The position numbers and the translations under genes were made by a program. 51,332 bases of DNA from CAZMCH01 sp964564735 (lineage in GTDB: Bacteria; Poribacteria; DTPJ01), in contig CAZMCH010000020.1 of the NCBI GenBank assembly GCA_964564735.1, positions 1-51,332 on the forward strand, given 5' to 3'. The stretch's first letter is position 1. Each line of letters begins with the position of its first letter. The notes under the pieces are model-generated. The model did no database searches. It worked only from the letters and a program-made list of their open reading frames with translations, and was not told the DNA's origin. Below, piece by piece: positions 18,354 through 26,497 of this stretch.

Positions 18354-19517
18354 TTAGAAAATTATCCTGATTGATGATGTAACAGAAAAGCCTTTTAAGT
18401 CAGTTTTTTGGTCTTTTTCACCCGTTTTTGCTTCTTTATTTTCACTGCTTAACTGTCCAATATAGTATTTACCTATTAAATCCAGAAAAGAACCTTTTTC
18501 AGATTTTATTGTTATTCCGCCACCAAATCCAAAAACAGTCGCCCCATTCTTTTTATCTTCATTCTTGGTGATTATTGTGCTTTCTGCCAAGACTTTTGTA
18601 TAAAATCCTTGCGCTAATCGGAAATTTACTAACCCATTTGCACTAATTTGATCTCCATAGAGTTTCTTTTTCTGTATCTCAGGCACAAAGAATAACGAAT
18701 CTTTATATGCTTGATTCGTAATCTCACTTTTTGATCTATTAACATATCTTCCAGAAAATGCCAAAGCATAAGCTTCATTAGAAACAATGGCAGACTCCTC
18801 AATCGCAAGGCGATTCCCTTCCTTAAATATTTCTTCTCCTTCGCTTTTATCTGATTGGTAGGTTGTATAGGTGGCATCGGTTCTTAAAAGTAAAGGGCTA
18901 AATAGCAAATCAAATCCACCAGTAATATTAAGCTGGTCACCCGGTTTGTATTTAATTTCCTGATCTTTTGCGATTTCATATTCTCCCTTTATTATATATC
19001 CCGCGCCGATTCCAAAACTAGCAGAACCAAAGGCTTGTGCAAAACCTCCACCAAAAGTAAAATCTAATCCTTGCCCAAGACTATTATATTTGAATCCTAG
19101 AGCCTTGTCGGATAAAATCGCCGAAACAGCGGTTTCTTCAATACCAAGATCGCTTTTTCCATTTGGTATATTAATACCGCCATTAAGCATAATTCGATCA
19201 TCAAATAGCATTGCAACAGCTCTAGTCCTCACATCAGTAAGACCTTTTAATTCGCTGTTTTCAACTGACGAAAACATATAAGAACCTGCGATATCAATGG
19301 CAAGATTTCTCGATAGCGGTAATTTAATTGCAGTTGGTGAACTTATCTGTGAAACACTTTGCGTTGATTCCCCTATATCTTTTTCCCATGAACGATACTC
19401 AACAATTGATAGAAAGGTTGGCGAAAGCAATTTTCGTTGTATCTCGGTTTGGGAATATGTATTATTGATGAATGTAAGAACCAACATTATACTTATTATT
19501 AGACATAATTTTTTCAT
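18354..19517 (-). CDS. Outer-membrane beta-barrel protein, function unknown
   Basis: A 387-residue secreted protein with a Sec signal peptide (MKKLCLIISIMLVLTFINN...) and cleavage after about residue 22. The rest alternates hydrophobic and polar residues in strand-like runs with Gly-rich turns (TFGGGFAQAFGSASFGIG), and it ends in Phe (SSIRIIF), the usual beta-barrel assembly signal. The frame opens at GTG 19526, but AGGTGAGG overlapping that codon points to ATG 19517. It lies directly after two CsgG-like lipoproteins, so it may be an accessory pore or substrate of that system. I cannot name a family with confidence. Confidence 0.72.
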   Translation of the reverse strand: MKKLCLIISIMLVLTFINNTYSQTEIQRKLLSPTFLSIVEYRSWEKDIGESTQSVSQISSPTAIKLPLSRNLAIDIAGSYMFSSVENSELKGLTDVRTRAVAMLFDDRIMLNGGINIPNGKSDLGIEETAVSAILSDKALGFKYNSLGQGLDFTFGGGFAQAFGSASFGIGAGYIIKGEYEIAKDQEIKYKPGDQLNITGGFDLLFSPLLLRTDATYTTYQSDKSEGEEIFKEGNRLAIEESAIVSNEAYALAFSGRYVNRSKSEITNQAYKDSLFFVPEIQKKKLYGDQISANGLVNFRLAQGFYTKVLAESTIITKNEDKKNGATVFGFGGGITIKSEKGSFLDLIGKYYIGQLSSENKEAKTGEKDQKTDLKGFSVTSSIRIIF

Positions 19518-19526
19518 ATCCCTCAC

Positions 19527-20864
19527 CTACCATTCTATTATTATATTAAGTATTGACGAATTTTGAATCTGAGATGGAACTCTTTGTTCAGATGATTGAG
19601 TTCCTGTTTCAGGGATAAATCCGTCGCCAATATTTTGTGTAATTGGATCAAGTCTATCTATTGCTGACAAAATACCAGTATCAGAAACCGTTCCTGCGCT
19701 TGTTGGTATTTCATCTTTGACAGATTTCTCAATCTGCAATATTTCACTGACAGAGCCTGTCATTGGTGTATCAATAAGCACTTGGGTTTCTTGGGCTTTT
19801 TGATTTGCTATTGAGAAGTTTGGATCGATCTGAATAGCGTTTTTAAACTCTTGTGATGCTTCACGGTACATTCCTCTATCTTCATAATCTAAGCCTCTAC
19901 AATAAGCAAGAAAAGCCAAAAATGATTCCGTTGGTATTTTTTGAATAGCATCTCTTTCTTCTTGTGTAATGCTAATTTTTAGGCTATCAAGCATATCAAA
20001 AACTATCTTTTTTTCCATAGTGAAGAAGCTGTTTTGGTTACCTGTAACATCCGCTTGTGCTTCTGGTCTCGTTGAAACAACATCAGTAGCAATCGAATCT
20101 ATTCTTAACATATTCGCTGAAAGAGAAGCAATTCCTCCGCTGACAATCCTGCGCGCACCAAGCAAACGTCCTGTTTGTGGTGCAGTTGATTGATCGAAAC
20201 CCGCTGTATTGCTAATTTGCATTTCATCCATTAGGACTTGAATTCTAGTTCTTTCAAGGACTTTCAGGGACTTAACCTGTGAAAAATCGGTTATTAACAT
20301 ATCAGCTAGACCTTTTCCTAGCAGATCAAGTTCTTTATTGCCCGTTTGGTTAGAAAAATAATATACCGCAATAGTATTAGTCGGAATTTCATTAATATCA
20401 AGTTTTTGCTCTTTTTCTATTGCTTCTCTAACTTCTTTTGTTATTTGATTTTTCATTAATATTCCAATACGTGCTTTGAATTTTCGTCCCAAAGGCGTTA
20501 ATTGAGCTAACTTATAGTAATCGTTATACACATTAATTGCTTTGTTTAGCTCTTCCTGCTCTTCATAAATCATACCAAGATAAATATATGCCCTGCCGTA
20601 AATCGGGTCTGCATATTTCGCCTTATCAAGATTTTGGATCGCTTTTGATATATCATTTTTTTTATAATAAGCATATCCTAAATCTGTAAGTATCTTAGGA
20701 TCGTTGGGTGATGTTCTCAATGAATACTGAAAAAGCGAGATCGCTGCGTCATAATCACCAGTTTCAAGACTGCGCTGACCCATTGCATAATCAGAACGGA
20801 TAGCACATCCAATAAAACCAAAGGCGATTATTAAGATTAAAGCCAATGATAAGCATTTACTCAT
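19527..20864 (-). CDS. TPR lipoprotein with CsgG-like domain
   Basis: A 445-residue probable outer-membrane lipoprotein: the signal peptide ends in a lipobox (FIGC, Cys20). Three TPR repeats lie at about 29-130 (AYYKKNDISKAIQNLDKAKY is typical). A CsgG-like alpha/beta domain follows at about 160-290, with IAVYYFSNQTGN, LLGKGLADMLITDF and the RLLGARRIVSGGI strand. Another TPR is near 335-375 and a low-complexity tail ends the protein. CsgG forms the curli export channel; CsgG-like domains also occur in lipoproteins that assemble other surface structures. AAAGGA seven bases upstream supports the start. Confidence 0.82.
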   Translation of the reverse strand: MSKCLSLALILIIAFGFIGCAIRSDYAMGQRSLETGDYDAAISLFQYSLRTSPNDPKILTDLGYAYYKKNDISKAIQNLDKAKYADPIYGRAYIYLGMIYEEQEELNKAINVYNDYYKLAQLTPLGRKFKARIGILMKNQITKEVREAIEKEQKLDINEIPTNTIAVYYFSNQTGNKELDLLGKGLADMLITDFSQVKSLKVLERTRIQVLMDEMQISNTAGFDQSTAPQTGRLLGARRIVSGGIASLSANMLRIDSIATDVVSTRPEAQADVTGNQNSFFTMEKKIVFDMLDSLKISITQEERDAIQKIPTESFLAFLAYCRGLDYEDRGMYREASQEFKNAIQIDPNFSIANQKAQETQVLIDTPMTGSVSEILQIEKSVKDEIPTSAGTVSDTGILSAIDRLDPITQNIGDGFIPETGTQSSEQRVPSQIQNSSILNIIIEW

Positions 20865-20884
20865 ATTATATTCCTTTCAGTTTT

Positions 20885-21553
20885 TTATGAATTAAGCCTT
20901 GCTAATCCCTTTTGGCTTGCTTTATGAGACGGAGAATACATTAATGCCTTCTGGTAAAACTTCAAGGCAGAATCTTTATCATTATTTTCTTCTGCAGTTC
21001 TGCCTTTTGAATAATATAGGTCTGCAACTAAATCCTTATGATTGGTTTTCACTTTCGCTATTATTGTTTTTGATACCTTATCAACGGTATCAAATAGCTT
21101 TTTGTCTGAAATTTCGCATATACTTTGAGCGGCAGATAAAACTTCGCTTGTTTCCACTCTAACAAGACGTGCATCAAGACATAGCTGTTGCCCAAAAGGA
21201 GATGTGAATGAGCCATAAAAAAGGACTTGCGCACCCAAAAGCCGACCTATTTTTTGCACTGTTTCGGGATCAATAGCACCCATTTCAGATAACTCAAATT
21301 CACCCATTATGCTATCTAGTTTAGTTCTTTCCACAACTCTCAATTCAGGCACGTTTTGCAATTTGCTAATAAACATATCCGTCAAACCAGTTCTATAAGG
21401 TTCTAATGCTTCATTATTTGAGTTTCTCTCGAAATAAAGCACTCCAACAATGATTCTTTCCTCATCGCTTAACTGGCTACCAGAATAGTTTTTTGTTCCA
21501 CATGAGCAGATTAAAATACTAAGTATAAATATCAAAATAATATTACGCAACAT
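20885..21553 (-). CDS. CsgG-like lipoprotein with C-terminal TPR
   Basis: A 222-residue lipoprotein (lipobox ICSC, Cys18) with a CsgG-like domain at about 33-165: IVGVLYFERNSNNEALEPY, LTDMFISKL, VERTKLDSIM and IGRLLGAQVLFYGSF. A short TPR-like pair closes the protein. It resembles the central domain of the next gene, so the pair looks like a duplication. Its ATG abuts the stop of the GH20-like gene with no intervening base, behind AGGGGG. I see no CsgA/B-type repeats, CsgE or CsgF nearby, so classical curli are unlikely. Confidence 0.82.
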   Translation of the reverse strand: MLRNIILIFILSILICSCGTKNYSGSQLSDEERIIVGVLYFERNSNNEALEPYRTGLTDMFISKLQNVPELRVVERTKLDSIMGEFELSEMGAIDPETVQKIGRLLGAQVLFYGSFTSPFGQQLCLDARLVRVETSEVLSAAQSICEISDKKLFDTVDKVSKTIIAKVKTNHKDLVADLYYSKGRTAEENNDKDSALKFYQKALMYSPSHKASQKGLARLNS

Positions 21554-22537
21554 CTATACCCCCTTGCTAAAGTTCATTATCCATTTGAAAGATTCTCCAA
21601 CTTGTTTTGATATATCATCAACGTTAGAATCAGCATTTAAAAGATAACGTGCAACAGCACCAGAATTACACCAGCTTGTCTGTAAGAAACCATAATATTG
21701 TGGCGTTACATTATTTCTTACATAATTAAGGAAAGCCTGAGTTGCATTTAACTCTCTCCATGGACAAACAACAAATCTGAAGCCTTTGCTTGAAAAATAA
21801 TGCACAGAGGGATAGCTTTCCCTTTCGCCATAATGCCAATCGCACATTATTATATCTTTTGGTATCTCATCAATTAACTGCCAAGTATCGTTCTTTGAGG
21901 CTTCCCACTCACCAAATCCAGTTGCATTCCCATCAAGGAAACGGTCACTCCACATTAGCATTTCTACTTTTTTCTGACCAACAATATAGCTATGTAAATC
22001 TTTTACCCAATCAGCAAAAATTCTGGAATTATGGATTCCCTTACATCTAGGGCAAGTTCCGATCTCGAAAACTTCATCAAGACCGACATGAATTGCATCT
22101 GATTGAAAAGCGTCAATCATTTCACCAACCAGATCAAAAACAATTCCTTTAACCTCTGGATGTCTTGGACAAAGGCTTCTGCAATAGCGCACAGATTCTA
22201 ATTCAGGAGTTTCGTCAAATTCAGGATGCACTCTCAATAAGCCCTGTTCTGTTCCTCTTTCTTTTTCCGATTGATGACCCATTAAGTTCATTTTGGGAAT
22301 AATGCGGATACTATTTTTTTTACATAACTCAGCAATTTCGCCTGCTTGCTCTGCTGAAAGTGCTTCCGCATCTGCTATTTTTGGATGGCTTTTAAATTGA
22401 TAATGGTATCGGATCAACAAAACTAATGTATTGCAGTTATAGGAAGGTAATACATCAGTTATTAGCCGTTTGAATGTATCAAGATCATTTTGTCGTGGCA
22501 CACCTAAACAAAATCCTCTTATAAGTTCATTAGACAT
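21554..22537 (-). CDS. GH20-like glycosidase (beta-N-acetylhexosaminidase-type TIM barrel)
   Basis: A 327-residue TIM-barrel protein. The motif HVGLDEVFE near residue 180 matches the H-x-G-x-D-E catalytic signature of family 20 hexosaminidases, with IIPKMNLMGHQ earlier. It has four cysteines in CRSLCP and CPRCKG. The usual GH20 N-terminal accessory domain is missing and no signal peptide is seen. The frame opens at 22552, but GGAGGA lies inside that extension seven bases before ATG 22537. It heads the operon with the CsgG-like lipoproteins. Substrate is uncertain. Confidence 0.75.
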   Translation of the reverse strand: MSNELIRGFCLGVPRQNDLDTFKRLITDVLPSYNCNTLVLLIRYHYQFKSHPKIADAEALSAEQAGEIAELCKKNSIRIIPKMNLMGHQSEKERGTEQGLLRVHPEFDETPELESVRYCRSLCPRHPEVKGIVFDLVGEMIDAFQSDAIHVGLDEVFEIGTCPRCKGIHNSRIFADWVKDLHSYIVGQKKVEMLMWSDRFLDGNATGFGEWEASKNDTWQLIDEIPKDIIMCDWHYGERESYPSVHYFSSKGFRFVVCPWRELNATQAFLNYVRNNVTPQYYGFLQTSWCNSGAVARYLLNADSNVDDISKQVGESFKWIMNFSKGV

Positions 22538-22659
22538 GATAGAATCCTCCATGTAATTAAAAAGGCAGTATTTTTATTTTGTAATTATTAAAAGATTCCA
22601 TTTTGCAATGCAGGGATAAACCAACTTTTGAGCGTTTATATAAAAGACAAAAACAAATT

Positions 22660-23262
22660 TTATCTCACAATGTGAAGCCAGTCATGAAGCAAAAAGTAGG
22701 TTCTGCCGATAAGAAGCGAGATTCTTGCCATAACAGTATAGCCAAATGCTGCACCGAATGAAATCATGAGGAAGAAGATACCGACCTTTGATGCAACACC
22801 AATAGGTCCTTTATGCTCTACGGAGAAGAAGAAGTATAGTAGTGTAAATAACAAACCTAACACAATGATTATGAGATTTATGCTTGATAGGGGTTGAATG
22901 GTTGCTTGCATTTGCTTAAAGATCATTGAATCCATGTTTCTGGGTATTGATGCGCCTGCGCTTATACCAATCATAAAAGCAAGTGGCCAACGAATGATCC
23001 ATCTGTATTTTGGTATAAAACGACTGAACATCAGCAAACCTATTCCTGCGGGTATAAAAATAAAATAATTTCCTTCTTGGCTTATAGGATACCATACAAA
23101 CTTAATAATTGCTTCATGCCAAGTTTGCGCTATTGTGTATCCAACAGACAGACCAATGTATAGATGTTCAGCAAATTTATATAATGGGTTGTCTTTATAT
23201 AGAAAGCTAAATACACAAAGTGTTAATCCCGCTGCAATCCATATTCCAATAATTTCCCACAT
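22660..23262 (-). CDS. Uncharacterised membrane protein (gene 4 of the membrane cluster)
   Basis: A 200-residue protein with about six hydrophobic segments, short loops and a few conserved-looking polar spots (TWHEAIIKFVWYP, RNMDSMI, LLHDWLHIV). I do not recognise a characterised family. It is the last of four tightly packed minus-strand genes; 20 nt separate it from the previous stop. The frame opens at TTG 23268, and AAGGA favours ATG 23262. The context suggests a subunit of an inner-membrane complex. Confidence 0.7.
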   Translation of the reverse strand: MWEIIGIWIAAGLTLCVFSFLYKDNPLYKFAEHLYIGLSVGYTIAQTWHEAIIKFVWYPISQEGNYFIFIPAGIGLLMFSRFIPKYRWIIRWPLAFMIGISAGASIPRNMDSMIFKQMQATIQPLSSINLIIIVLGLLFTLLYFFFSVEHKGPIGVASKVGIFFLMISFGAAFGYTVMARISLLIGRTYFLLHDWLHIVR

Positions 23263-23282
23263 ACCCAATTTTCCTTTTCTAA

Positions 23283-24113
23283 TTAGTTTTCAGCATTTTT
23301 TGTTTTTCTTCTCATAGCAAAATAAGATATATTCGCAACTATAATCAATAATATAATCAATGTATGTGCAATTGATTGAGAATCCATGCCACCAGTAGCT
23401 GAACCACGATGATCAATAAGTTTTTCGTATTCGGCTGCTCCCTTCATCCCACCAATAAGACCAATTATTTGATTTGAACTGAGAAAAGGATAATAACCAA
23501 CAGCACTGACAGCAGTAACGCCAATAGCTACTGGAACTTTGTAAGGAGTTCCTGCATAAACAATCCATGATTCCGGAGTTGCACCAGCAGCAATATCAAT
23601 TAATAATGCTATATCTTTATAATTCTTTATTCCCTTCATAACAGGAATCTCTGATATTGGTTTTTTGTCATAGTCAGTATTAAAAACTTTGCTAATATCT
23701 TCACCCATACGCATTATTGCCAAGCCACCACCAACCATATAACCGAGATACGAGTAGTCTTTATCTCTTTCAGCGAGACCTTCACTAGCTTCACGCATGA
23801 TTTTATCACCGAGAGTTACACCACTAATCCACATTGTCATTCCAATTACTTTATGTTTTTTTGCGTAGGCATGACGAAGTATGGCAAGAGACATTGGGTA
23901 AAGCTCTGCTTGTGCGGCAGGATCAAAATCAAGAGCAACTAGAACTACAGAACCTTGCGGGAGTTGCTCTATATAATCATGAACAGATTGCACTTCGGGT
24001 GTTATTGTTATCTGCATTCCTACAGGAAATATTAAAGGAATAATCGCAGTCAAGGCTATCAATATAAATATGTAGCGTCTATCAAGGCTACCGAGTCTTT
24101 CAATAAATCTCAT
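23283..24113 (-). CDS. Uncharacterised two-TM protein with large soluble domain (gene 3 of the membrane cluster)
   Basis: A 276-residue protein. One N-terminal TM (YIFILIALTAIIPLIFPVG) and one C-terminal TM (LIILLIIVANISYF) bracket an alpha/beta domain of about 190 residues beginning GSVVLVALDFDPAAQAE. It has Gly-rich segments (GYMVGGGLAIMRMGED, IGLIGGMKGAAEYE) and a basic tail. GGAGAG seven bases upstream fixes the start at 24113; the longer frame to 24155 overlaps the previous gene. The soluble domain, probably periplasmic, looks Rossmann-like, but I cannot assign a family. It is the likely sensor or ligand-binding part of the cluster. Confidence 0.72.
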   Translation of the reverse strand: MRFIERLGSLDRRYIFILIALTAIIPLIFPVGMQITITPEVQSVHDYIEQLPQGSVVLVALDFDPAAQAELYPMSLAILRHAYAKKHKVIGMTMWISGVTLGDKIMREASEGLAERDKDYSYLGYMVGGGLAIMRMGEDISKVFNTDYDKKPISEIPVMKGIKNYKDIALLIDIAAGATPESWIVYAGTPYKVPVAIGVTAVSAVGYYPFLSSNQIIGLIGGMKGAAEYEKLIDHRGSATGGMDSQSIAHTLIILLIIVANISYFAMRRKTKNAEN

Positions 24114-24117
24114 TGAT

Positions 24118-24786
24118 TTACTCTCCAGCGCCCATGTATGATCTTTCAATACCAAGCATAATTTTGATTGATGTAGCTATAGCCCCAAGACTAACGCCAA
24201 GAAGTATCCCTCTCCTTGCAGACATACTTGGGACGTTTAATATCCATCCAGCAATGTCATCAGGCAAGTTTTGTCTCCATTGAACAACCGCATCAGGCAT
24301 AATGCTCTGCCATAGAAAAGAGCCTATCGGCACACGCGCAAACATAACAATAATCGCAGTTACAAGCATAAGCGAAGCCTCAAGAGTCCTTGCACGAAAC
24401 GCCCTGTATGCAGCAGAAGCAATAAAAAAAGCCAATAGAGCGAACATGGTTGATTGCATTGGGGCTTGCATATTAAGGAACATCCACTCAAAAGCAGTTC
24501 CTTGACCCGTTCCAAAAGCTAATCCAACAACAGCCATAACAATCATACTAACAAAAACTACAATACTATAAGGCATATTGGGTGTTTTGCGAATAATTCT
24601 TGTATAATGAAGTTTCAATAATGAGCTAAGCCCTATAACAAGCGCAGGTATGCTAATAATGATACCCCATTCTAGCATTGTGTCATATAGTTTTGTAAAT
24701 GGCGGATGTGGAACAAAAAATTGCACAATCATTATTAATCCGCATAAGAAACATAATATCAATGGTAATCTGAGTTTCATGCACAC
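24118..24786 (-). CDS. Uncharacterised polytopic membrane protein (gene 2 of the membrane cluster)
   Basis: A 222-residue protein with about six to seven hydrophobic segments, including FVSMIVMAVVGLAFGTGQG and STMFALLAFFIASAAYRAF. Arg-rich loops (RAFRARTLE) probably face the cytoplasm. The C-terminus ends LGIERSYMGAGE. No characterised family recognised. It lies 13 nt after gene 1, and gene 3 begins 4 nt after its stop, so the four proteins are probably made together. Confidence 0.7.
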   Translation of the reverse strand: MCMKLRLPLILCFLCGLIMIVQFFVPHPPFTKLYDTMLEWGIIISIPALVIGLSSLLKLHYTRIIRKTPNMPYSIVVFVSMIVMAVVGLAFGTGQGTAFEWMFLNMQAPMQSTMFALLAFFIASAAYRAFRARTLEASLMLVTAIIVMFARVPIGSFLWQSIMPDAVVQWRQNLPDDIAGWILNVPSMSARRGILLGVSLGAIATSIKIMLGIERSYMGAGE

Positions 24787-24799
24787 TCCCTATATTTTT

Positions 24800-25978
24800 C
24801 TATTGCACACCAAAAAACTTTGCGATCCAGTGAAGCCATGACCAATCAAACAACAGAGAAAATGATTCCATTATTACGCCTATAAAGATACAAACCATTA
24901 GGATCAATTTACCCCAATCCTGTCCTTTGAGGCTACCTAATAACAAAGGCTCTTTTGATAGATATGCGCTTGCAGCATAGAGTTCTTCACCAATAAGAGT
25001 ATAATCACAAGAAGCGATAAAGAATGGCAATTGCGAATCGGAGTCCGTTCCAGCTATTTGTATTGCACCAGTGGAATTACCTGTCTCAGCCATTATCAAT
25101 GATTCTGCAAAGAACGAACCCATGAAGAATATTGCTGAAGGTCTTTCACGAAGCATCATACCATTGACCGCTGCGGTATAAGCAAATTGATCATCACTTA
25201 CAAAGAATATATTATCTTCCCGATATGTATCTGGTTTTCCTGCGTCTGTATGCGCTCCCTTTACAATTTCTCTTTCAACAACCATAACAAAAGCATCATT
25301 AGCAGGTATAAGGAGTTGAGTTTCATATTCTGCACATTTTCGAGCAACACGACCAAGAATATTAAGACTAGCAAGCGTTGCCATACCACCTACACCACCC
25401 AGACCTGTAATATATAAGACTGATCGTCCCATTTCGGTAGCGCGTCCAATGGCTTCATCAACAGCTTCTATACCTGCGATCTTTCTGACAAAAAATTCTT
25501 TTCCACGTCTTGCAGTATATATGCAATATATCATTATTCCAGAAAAAATGGCAACCGCAACAGCTATGTATTTATATTTTTTGTTAAACCATTGAGCAAT
25601 AGGTTTTACTGTATTTGATTCTGTGGAATCAACTTTTTCTCCATTCTTACCAACCGCATTAATTTTATATATATATTCAGTATTTCGGATAAGCTCATTT
25701 TCATCAACATATTTGCTTTTTCCATTGCTAACTTGTCCAATTTCTTCAAATTTATTTGAATCCCTTACTTTTCTTAGGATAATATATTGGCTTAATCTAT
25801 CATCTGTCGGAGATAAGTCCCAAGATAATGTTATGCTACTTCCATCATCATTTGGAGTATCTGTGGCAGATATATTGGCAGGTGGCATTATTGGCTCTTG
25901 CGATTCTTCTTGGGCAAAAGCATAGTTTATTAAACAAAATATGATAGCAAGAATAATCATTAGGCGAGAATTTAACAT
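24800..25978 (-). CDS. Fibronectin type III membrane protein (DUF6754-like), gene 1 of the membrane cluster
   Basis: A 392-residue protein: signal peptide (about 1-22), a fibronectin type III domain at about 33-120 (ITLSWDLSPTDD, YIYKINAVGKNG), a TM helix near 133-152, then a cytoplasmic domain of about 190 residues with GRSVLYITGLGGVGGMATLA and QLLIPANDAFVMVVE, and a last TM near 360-380. The cytoplasmic part resembles proteins annotated DUF6754; this is from memory and needs a profile search. ATG 25978 is chosen because the extension to 26038 would lie over the promoter -10. It heads the four-gene operon. Confidence 0.7.
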   Translation of the reverse strand: MLNSRLMIILAIIFCLINYAFAQEESQEPIMPPANISATDTPNDDGSSITLSWDLSPTDDRLSQYIILRKVRDSNKFEEIGQVSNGKSKYVDENELIRNTEYIYKINAVGKNGEKVDSTESNTVKPIAQWFNKKYKYIAVAVAIFSGIMIYCIYTARRGKEFFVRKIAGIEAVDEAIGRATEMGRSVLYITGLGGVGGMATLASLNILGRVARKCAEYETQLLIPANDAFVMVVEREIVKGAHTDAGKPDTYREDNIFFVSDDQFAYTAAVNGMMLRERPSAIFFMGSFFAESLIMAETGNSTGAIQIAGTDSDSQLPFFIASCDYTLIGEELYAASAYLSKEPLLLGSLKGQDWGKLILMVCIFIGVIMESFSLLFDWSWLHWIAKFFGVQ

Positions 25979-26028
25979 TTTTTGCAAACCTTTATAATGA
26001 ATATTTAGCAAATATTGTAATTGCAAAA

Positions 26029-26057
26029 AGAATAACAAGATTTTATAGGCTTGTCAA
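26029..26057 (-). promoter_or_regulatory. Promoter of the four-gene membrane operon
   Basis: On the minus strand TTGACA (26057-26052) and TATTCT (26034-26029) are exactly 17 bp apart, about 50 bp upstream of the start at 25978. It diverges from the zinc-ribbon promoter. Confidence 0.65.
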
Positions 26058-26096
26058 GAGTTTTATATAAAATTTCAGGATGTAAAAACTTTCAAC

Positions 26097-26123
26097 TTGA
26101 CTTTTCTATTCTTTTGTTATAAT
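26097..26123 (+). promoter_or_regulatory. Extended -10 promoter for the zinc-ribbon / K+ channel genes
   Basis: TTGACT at 26097-26102 and a perfect TATAAT at 26118-26123 are 15 bp apart. The short spacer is compensated by TGT just before TATAAT (extended -10). It lies 49 bp before the start at 26173. Confidence 0.6.
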
Positions 26124-26172
26124 TTATTACAATAATTGGAATAAATAAAAAATAAAAAGAGGTATAATCATT

Positions 26173-26469
26173 ATGTTACAAAATCAATTAGAAGAAGGGC
26201 GTTTCTGTCGTGATTGTGGTGCAGATTTGACCGTTATTTGTCCCATTTGTCATGGTTTGGGTTATATTCAGCCGTTGCCATCTATGTCTTCATTCAGTAT
26301 TACAAATTGCATTCATGCAAATGAAATAGGCGAGTATTGCTCAAAATGTGGTGCAAGGCTCTATCAAGATAATATGATGACAACATGCGGAACTTGCATG
26401 GGCAAAGGTTGGATTCTATCTCAAAATCACTATTGCTATAAAAAAGCGTTTATCCTGCCAAATCGATAA
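26173..26469 (+). CDS. Small double zinc-ribbon / DnaJ-type zinc protein
   Basis: A 98-residue protein with a duplicated zinc-binding pattern. The first half has FCRDCGADL (Cys12, Cys15) then CPICHGLGYI (Cys23, Cys26); the second has YCSKCGARL (Cys56, Cys59) then CGTCMGKGWI (Cys72, Cys75). Each half therefore holds a four-Cys site whose second pair is followed by the Gly-x-Gly turn seen in DnaJ zinc fingers. No other domain. AGAGG at 26158-26162 supports the start. It shares a promoter region with the channel gene 28 nt downstream. Function unknown; a redox or protein-binding adaptor is possible. Confidence 0.7.
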   Translation: MLQNQLEEGRFCRDCGADLTVICPICHGLGYIQPLPSMSSFSITNCIHANEIGEYCSKCGARLYQDNMMTTCGTCMGKGWILSQNHYCYKKAFILPNR

Positions 26470-26497
26470 TAAAAATTTTTTCTATCCATAAAAAACG

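Noticed and set aside
19527..21553. Classical curli (type VIII) secretion operon
   Set aside because: Only CsgG-like domains are found; there are no CsgA/B amyloid repeats, CsgE, CsgF or CsgD.
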